Positions 6,735-9,917 of a stretch of 9,917 nt of DNA are shown here, in pieces. The DNA comes from an uncultured Clostridia bacterium (GTDB taxonomy: Bacteria > Bacillota > Clostridia > TANB77 > CAG-508). The notes below the pieces were generated by a model. That model ran no database searches and was not told the origin of the DNA. It saw only the letters and a program-made list of their open reading frames with translations. Position 1 is the first letter of the stretch. The number at the start of each line of letters is the position of its first letter. The DNA lies in contig CANPWI010000048.1 in NCBI GenBank assembly GCA_947584125.1, forward strand, positions 1 through 9,917, given 5' to 3'. Position numbers and translations under genes: made by a program.

Positions 6735-6767
6735 ATGACAGTATTTTAAAATTTAAAGTTTTATAAT
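6735..6767 (+). promoter_or_regulatory. Putative Spo0A-type long-spacer promoter for spoIIGA-sigE
   Basis: A perfect -10 TATAAT (6762-6767) has no usable -35 at 16-19 bp. The only good hexamer, ATGACA (6735-6740), lies 21 bp upstream. The B. subtilis spoIIG promoter has the same oddity (near-consensus boxes about 22 bp apart) and needs Spo0A to fire. TTCTACA (6721-6727), one mismatch from a reverse-orientation 0A box (TTCGNCA), sits just upstream. The geometry is seen; Spo0A control is inferred. Confidence 0.55.
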
Positions 6768-6804
6768 ATGAAAACAACAAAGAAAGAGGTGATGCAAATA
6801 TAAA

Positions 6805-7725
6805 ATGACAGTATATTTAGATATAGTATTATTGGAAAATATATGTATGAATTACATAATACTATTTGCAACAGGGGTAATAAATAAAACAAAAATAAAT
6901 CAAATCAAATTATTCTTATCAAGTTTACTTGGTAGCATATATGCTGTAGTGTCATTTTTATCTAATCTAGAAATATATTCTACTGTAATTATAAAAATAT
7001 TAGTATCTGTAGTAATGATAAATATAGCATTCAAACCTGAAACAATAAAAAAGTGTATAAAAGAAATAATAATATTTTATTTAACATCTTTTTGCTTTGG
7101 GGGATGCGCTTTCTTTCTATTATATTATATAAGACCACAAGACATATTAATGAAAAATGGAATATATATAGGAAGTTATCCTATAAAAGTAGCTTTGCTT
7201 GGTGGTATTATGGGTTTTATTGTAATAAATATTGCCTTTAAAATTGTAAAAGGAAGAATAAGTCAAAATGATATGTTTTGTAAAATACAAATAACTTTAA
7301 AAGAAAAACACACACAAGTAATAGCAATGATAGATACAGGAAACCTATTAAAAGACCCAATTACTAAATTTCCTGTAATAGTAGTAGAAGAAGAAAAAAT
7401 AAAAAACATACTTGATGAAAAAGTAATAAAAGAATTAAAAAATCTATTAGAAGGAAAGGAAACAAAAGATTTTGCTGAAGAATATTTATCAAAAGTTAGA
7501 CTAATACCATTTGCATCTTTAGGAAAACAAAATGGTATGTTACTAGGAATAAAAGTTGATGAGGTAATTATAGAATTTGATGAAGACAAAAAGAAAATTA
7601 AAGATGTAATAATTGGTATTTACGATAAAAAGTTATGCAAAAATGAAAAATATAATGCTCTAATTGGATTAGATTTAGTACAAGGAAGTGAAAAAGATGA
7701 ATATTATAGAAAAATTAAAGTCTAG
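6805..7725 (+). CDS. spoIIGA: Sporulation sigma-E factor-processing peptidase SpoIIGA
   Basis: A membrane aspartic protease that removes the pro-sequence of sigma-E in the mother cell after receiving the forespore SpoIIR signal. The 306-aa protein has an N-terminal half with five predicted membrane helices (about 5-24, 35-52, 58-76, 87-109, 127-147), opening with the family-typical MTVYLDIVLLENICMNYIIL. The cytoplasmic protease half carries the catalytic motif AMIDTGNLLKDP (Asp177), then RLIPFASLGKQNG (232-244), and ends with YNALIGLDL (283-291). A stop codon precedes the ATG in frame, so 6805 is the first possible start. Its AGGTGAT Shine-Dalgarno is rather distant (11 nt). The 3' end overlaps sigE, its substrate gene, by 29 nt, the classical spoIIG operon arrangement. 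Confidence 0.95.
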   Translation: MTVYLDIVLLENICMNYIILFATGVINKTKINQIKLFLSSLLGSIYAVVSFLSNLEIYSTVIIKILVSVVMINIAFKPETIKKCIKEIIIFYLTSFCFGGCAFFLLYYIRPQDILMKNGIYIGSYPIKVALLGGIMGFIVINIAFKIVKGRISQNDMFCKIQITLKEKHTQVIAMIDTGNLLKDPITKFPVIVVEEEKIKNILDEKVIKELKNLLEGKETKDFAEEYLSKVRLIPFASLGKQNGMLLGIKVDEVIIEFDEDKKKIKDVIIGIYDKKLCKNEKYNALIGLDLVQGSEKDEYYRKIKV

Positions 7726-8431
7726 CATAAGTACAATATATGCTAAATACATAAATAATGATTATGATGTTGAATATTTACCTATATACTATATAGCTGG
7801 AAGTCAAACATTACCACCACCATTATCACAAGAGGAAGAAGAAGAGGTCTTAGAAAGATTAGCACAAAAAGATGACGAAGCAAGAAAAACTTTAGTAGAA
7901 AGAAATTTAAGATTAGTTGTATATATTGCAAAAAAATTTGAAAATACAGGTATAGGAATAGAAGATTTAATATCTATAGGAACAATAGGACTTATGAAAG
8001 GCGTGAACACTTTTAACACAGATAAAAACATAAAACTTGCAACTTATGCATCTCGTTGCATAGAAAATGAAATATTAATGTACTTAAGAAGAAATAATAA
8101 AATAAAAGGAGAAATTTCTATAGACGAACCACTAAATCAAGATGGAGATGGAAACGAACTTCTATTATCAGATATTCTAGGAACAGAAAATGATGTTACA
8201 TCAAGAGGATTAGAAGATGAGGTAGATAGAGAATTATTAAAATCATCTATGACAAAATTAAATAATAGAGAAAAAAAGATAATGGAATTAAGATTTGGAT
8301 TCACAACAGGAGATGAAAAAACACAAAAAGAAGTAGCAGATATGCTTGGCATATCTCAAAGTTACATATCAAGACTAGAAAAGAAAATCATTGGAAAAAT
8401 GAAAAAAGATATAATAAGTAAAACAGGTTAA
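7697..8431 (+). CDS. sigE: RNA polymerase sporulation sigma factor SigE (pro-sigma-E)
   Basis: The first mother-cell-specific sigma factor, made as an inactive precursor. The 244-aa protein has an N-terminal pro-sequence of about 30 residues leading into YYIAGSQTLPPPLS (31-44), which aligns with the B. subtilis cleavage region YYIGGSEALPPPLS. Four extra residues precede it here. Region 2 (about 65-135) is nearly identical to Bacillus: RLVVYIAKKFENTG, EDLISIGTIGLMK, LATYASRCIENEILMYLRRNNK. Region 4 (about 185-237) ends in the helix-turn-helix KEVADMLGISQSYISRLEKK. There is no region 3 of the sigma-F/G type. AAGGAA (7682-7687) is well spaced for ATG 7697, whereas GTG 7688 abuts it and would add only three residues. 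Translation probably couples to the overlapping spoIIGA. Confidence 0.96.
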   Translation: MNIIEKLKSSISTIYAKYINNDYDVEYLPIYYIAGSQTLPPPLSQEEEEEVLERLAQKDDEARKTLVERNLRLVVYIAKKFENTGIGIEDLISIGTIGLMKGVNTFNTDKNIKLATYASRCIENEILMYLRRNNKIKGEISIDEPLNQDGDGNELLLSDILGTENDVTSRGLEDEVDRELLKSSMTKLNNREKKIMELRFGFTTGDEKTQKEVADMLGISQSYISRLEKKIIGKMKKDIISKTG

Positions 8432-8450
8432 ATTATATAATTTCCCTATT

Positions 8451-8479
8451 GTATAAAAAATCTCTCTTTGGAAATAATG
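8451..8479 (+). promoter_or_regulatory. Sigma-F-type promoter for sigG
   Basis: GTATA (8451-8455) matches the -35 GYATA, and GGAAATAATG (8470-8479) matches every position of the sigma-F -10 consensus GGNNANAHTR, with a 14-nt spacer. The predicted start is near 8486, just before the sigG Shine-Dalgarno. In B. subtilis sigG is a sigma-F target, so context and motif agree. Confidence 0.75.
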
Positions 8480-8500
8480 AAATAAATATAATATTTTCAA

Positions 8501-8507
8501 AAGGAGG
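8501..8507 (+). promoter_or_regulatory. Strong RBS supporting a TTG start for sigG
   Basis: AAGGAGG, a full match to the anti-Shine-Dalgarno core, lies 8 nt before TTG at 8516. No ATG or GTG start fits the conserved N-terminus. Confidence 0.8.
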
Positions 8508-8515
8508 TTTTTTAT

Positions 8516-9289
8516 TTGATTAGAAAGGTAGAAATAGCGGGAGTAAATACTTCTAAATTACCTACCCTATCAAATGAAGAAAAAAATGAATTATTAAAAA
8601 AGATAAAAGATGGAGATGAAGGGGCAAGAGAAAAATTTATAAATGGAAATTTAAGATTAGTATTAAGTGTTATACAAAGATTTGCATATAGAGGTGAAAA
8701 TGCAGACGATTTATTTCAAATAGGATGTGTAGGATTAATAAAATCAATAGACAATTTTGATTTATCACAAAATGTACAATTTTCAACTTATGCTGTACCA
8801 ATGATTATAGGAGAAATACGAAGATATTTAAGAGATAATAATATGGTAAGAGTAAGTAGGTCAGTTAGAGATTTAGCATATAAAGCATTACAAGCAAAAG
8901 AAAGATTATCAAAAGAAAAGGGCAAAGAAGCTACAATAGAGGAAATTGCAAAAGAAATTGGTGTACCAAAAGAAGAAATAGTATTTAGTTTTGATGCTAT
9001 TCAAGATCCTATATCCTTACAAGAACCAGCATATAATGATGGAAGCGATAGCACATATATTATGGATCAAATAAGTGACAGAAAAAATACTGATGAAAAA
9101 TGGGCAGAAAATTTAACTATAGCTCAAGCAATGAAAAAATTAAGTCAAAGAGAAAAAATGATAATAACAAAAAGATTTTTTGATGGCAGAACACAAATGG
9201 AGGTAGCAGAAGAAATAGGAATATCGCAAGCACAAGTATCTAGATTAGAAAAAGAAGCAATAGAAAGAATAAAAAAAGCATATAAATAA
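8516..9289 (+). CDS. sigG: RNA polymerase sporulation sigma factor SigG
   Basis: The late forespore-specific sigma factor, activated after engulfment. The 257-aa protein starts IRKVEIAGVNTSKLPTLSNEE, aligning with the B. subtilis SigG N-terminus (KVEICGVDTSKLPVL), which fixes the TTG start. Region 2 covers about 37-107, with GNLRLVLSVIQRF, DDLFQIGCVGLIKSIDNFDL and FSTYAVPMIIGEIRRYLRDNN. Region 3 is about 115-165, with VRVSRSVRDLAYKALQ and EEIVFSFDAIQDPISL. Region 4 is about 203-254, with the helix-turn-helix TQMEVAEEIGISQAQVSRLEK. Asn43 in INGN corresponds to Bacillus Asn45, which from memory is the residue linked to inhibition by Gin/CsfB. A sigma-F-type promoter precedes it, and no terminator separates it from sigE, so readthrough from spoIIGA is possible. 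A TTG start may hold translation down. Confidence 0.97.
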   Translation: MIRKVEIAGVNTSKLPTLSNEEKNELLKKIKDGDEGAREKFINGNLRLVLSVIQRFAYRGENADDLFQIGCVGLIKSIDNFDLSQNVQFSTYAVPMIIGEIRRYLRDNNMVRVSRSVRDLAYKALQAKERLSKEKGKEATIEEIAKEIGVPKEEIVFSFDAIQDPISLQEPAYNDGSDSTYIMDQISDRKNTDEKWAENLTIAQAMKKLSQREKMIITKRFFDGRTQMEVAEEIGISQAQVSRLEKEAIERIKKAYK

Positions 9290-9296
9290 AAAAAGT

Positions 9297-9338
9297 ACTT
9301 TATAACATTTATTTTATAATGTTATAAAGTGTTTTTTT
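9297..9338 (+). terminator. Intrinsic terminator after sigG
   Basis: ACTTTATAACATT (9297-9309) and AATGTTATAAAGT (9318-9330) form a perfect 13-bp stem with an 8-nt loop, extendable by two G-T wobbles, followed by seven Ts (9332-9338). It lies 7 nt after the sigG stop. Confidence 0.9.
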
Positions 9339-9447
9339 ATTTGAAAAGTGTAGCAAATCCACTTTTATTGTAAATATCTTTATTATAATTATATAAATGT
9401 TATTATATATATAAAAATAACATATAATAAAAAGAGGTGTTATAAAT

Positions 9448-9682
9448 ATGGGAAATAAGGGAATGGATTTTAAACATAAAGAGGTAGTAAATATAAATGA
9501 TGGGAAAAGACTACGGATATGTCCAAGATGTAACTGCAGATTTAGAAACAGGAATAATTACATCAATAATTGTACCAGGAAATAATAAAGTATTAAATTT
9601 ATTTAATACAGGTAACGATATAGTTATACCATGGAAAAACATAAAATGTATAGGAGAAGATATTATACTTGTAGAAATATAA
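9448..9682 (+). pseudogene. YlmC/YmxH-family PRC-barrel sporulation protein, split by a +1 frameshift
   Basis: The ATG at 9448 has a well-placed AGAGGTG Shine-Dalgarno (8-nt spacing) and encodes MGNKGMDFKHKEVVNINDGKRL, the usual family N-terminus (compare KDVVNxxxGxxLG). The frame then runs into unrelated residues and stops at 9583-9585 (45 aa). The rest of the protein, GYVQDVTADLETG onward, continues one base later in the frame that opens at ATG 9497. It includes IIVPGNNK and the diagnostic VIPWKNIKCIGEDIILVEI to 9682. Removing one base between about 9502 and 9514 (C9514, or one base of the GGGAAAA run) restores a protein of about 77 aa of normal family length. Either a real mutation, a sequencing or assembly indel, or less likely a programmed shift. 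Position after sigG matches ylmC in B. subtilis; molecular function is unestablished. Translation from ATG 9497 alone would give a 61-aa barrel lacking its first strand. Confidence 0.8.
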
Positions 9683-9734
9683 TATTAATTAGATAAAAAT
9701 GGTTAAAAATCAAAAAATTACCAAGAAAAAAGGC

Positions 9735-9763
9735 TTGAATTGAATAAAAAAATATGGTATTAT
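9735..9763 (+). promoter_or_regulatory. Sigma-A-type promoter, upstream member of a tandem pair
   Basis: TTGAAT (9735-9740), a 17-nt spacer and TATTAT (9758-9763), overlapped by a perfect TATAAT at 9761-9766 (20-nt spacer from the same -35, or 15 from a second TTGAAT at 9740). Transcription would begin near 9770, toward the right edge. Confidence 0.6.
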
Positions 9764-9790
9764 AATATAAGACACTAGAAAAACCAAATA

Positions 9791-9810
9791 AACATAAAAA
9801 AACATAAAAA
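9791..9810 (+). repeat. 10-bp tandem direct repeat between the two promoters
   Basis: AACATAAAAA is repeated exactly twice head to tail. It lies about 17 bp upstream of the second -35 hexamer with a one-helical-turn period, so its A-tracts are on the same DNA face, consistent with a bent UP-like element. Chance in such A-rich DNA is possible. Confidence 0.5.
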
Positions 9811-9826
9811 ATATACAGAAAAGTTA

Positions 9827-9855
9827 TTGACAAGCAAAACAAAAGATGTTAAAAT
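9827..9855 (+). promoter_or_regulatory. Strong sigma-A promoter with extended -10, reading out of the window
   Basis: Perfect -35 TTGACA (9827-9832), exact 17-nt spacer, -10 TAAAAT (9850-9855) and an extended -10 TG (9847-9848) make this the closest-to-consensus promoter in the window. Transcription would begin near 9862. No start codon with an RBS follows before 9917, so the transcript has a leader longer than 50 nt or is a non-coding RNA. Confidence 0.75.
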
Positions 9856-9917
9856 ACATAATGTTGAGAAAATAAAAAACACACATAAAAATAATATGAA
9901 TTAGTAATATTTTTTTA

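Larger units (their letters stand above)
9683..9917 (+). other. Gene-free right end of the window
   Basis: No open frame with start, RBS and recognisable product is visible on either strand. The stretch holds two promoter-like elements and a 10-bp direct repeat (listed separately), all oriented out of the window to the right. No strong terminator for ymxH is seen between 9683 and 9734. Confidence 0.7.

Noticed and set aside
6792..6803. Three-codon mini-ORF (ATG CAA ATA TAA) just before spoIIGA
   Set aside because: Its ATG touches the AGGTGA Shine-Dalgarno, so ribosomes could not initiate efficiently there. The Shine-Dalgarno better serves the ATG at 6805.
7053..7241. 62-codon + strand frame inside spoIIGA
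   Set aside because: Out-of-frame shadow of the membrane-helix region, with Tyr/Asn-rich composition and no homology.
8430..8443. Perfect 14-nt palindrome AAATTATATAATTT after sigE as a terminator
   Set aside because: No loop, pure A/T, and followed by CCC rather than a T-run. Likely chance in AT-rich DNA or a weak binding site at most.
9344..9366. AAAAGTG/CACTTTT inverted repeat as a second sigG terminator
   Set aside because: Only a 7-bp stem with a 9-nt loop and no T-run after it (next bases ATTG). An operator role for ymxH cannot be excluded but has no support.
9397..9423. ATGTTATT/AATAACAT inverted repeat upstream of ymxH
   Set aside because: An 8-bp A/T-dominated stem with an 11-nt loop that does not cover the RBS; too weak to claim as a regulatory site.
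9502..9508. GGGAAAA as a programmed -1 slippery heptamer explaining the ymxH split
   Set aside because: The shift needed is +1, and the heptamer is not phased G_GGA_AAA in the upstream reading frame.
9893..9917. AATAT/ATATT hairpin followed by T7 at the window end as a terminator
   Set aside because: Five A-T pairs with a 9-nt loop are too weak, and the feature is cut by the window edge.

Overview
The window is AT-rich chromosomal DNA. All credible genes lie on the + strand, arginine is written almost entirely with AGA/AGG codons, and each gene has a clear Shine-Dalgarno sequence. Gene content and order point to an endospore-forming member of the Bacillota, most likely class Clostridia. This is the conserved junction between the division/cell-wall (dcw) cluster and the spoIIG sporulation cluster; no mobile element, CRISPR array or RNA gene is visible.

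Layout. (1) 1-4058: a tight operon of murA (peptidoglycan precursor), divIB/ftsQ (division-site membrane protein), two tandem DUF881 membrane/coiled-coil proteins and sbp (small DUF1290 membrane protein), matching the Bacillus subtilis order divIB-ylxW-ylxX-sbp. An RNA hairpin overlapping the murA ribosome-binding site suggests leader control. (2) 4059-6722: a near-consensus promoter preceded by 11-bp phased A-tract repeats, then ftsA (probably a TTG start at 4225) and ftsZ, closed by two tandem hairpins. (3) 6723-8431: a promoter with an abnormally long spacer, resembling the Spo0A-activated spoIIG promoter, then spoIIGA and sigE overlapping by 29 nt. (4) 8432-9338: a sigma-F-type promoter, sigG with a TTG start, and a strong terminator. 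(5) 9339-9682: a YlmC/YmxH-family PRC-barrel gene broken by one extra base. (6) 9683-9917: no gene, but two strong tandem sigma-A-type promoters pointing out of the right edge.

Working together: MurA supplies precursor; FtsA anchors the FtsZ ring to the membrane, and DivIB joins the septal machinery. The same ring builds the asymmetric sporulation septum. There SpoIIGA, in the mother-cell septal membrane, matures pro-sigma-E, while sigma-F in the forespore should switch on sigG through the promoter seen here.

Nothing in the protein set is a new system. The points of interest are regulatory (murA leader, long-spacer spoIIGA promoter, phased repeats, sigma-F promoter, outward tandem promoters) and the frameshifted ymxH. 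Several starts were moved from the longest reading frame on the basis of Shine-Dalgarno spacing.
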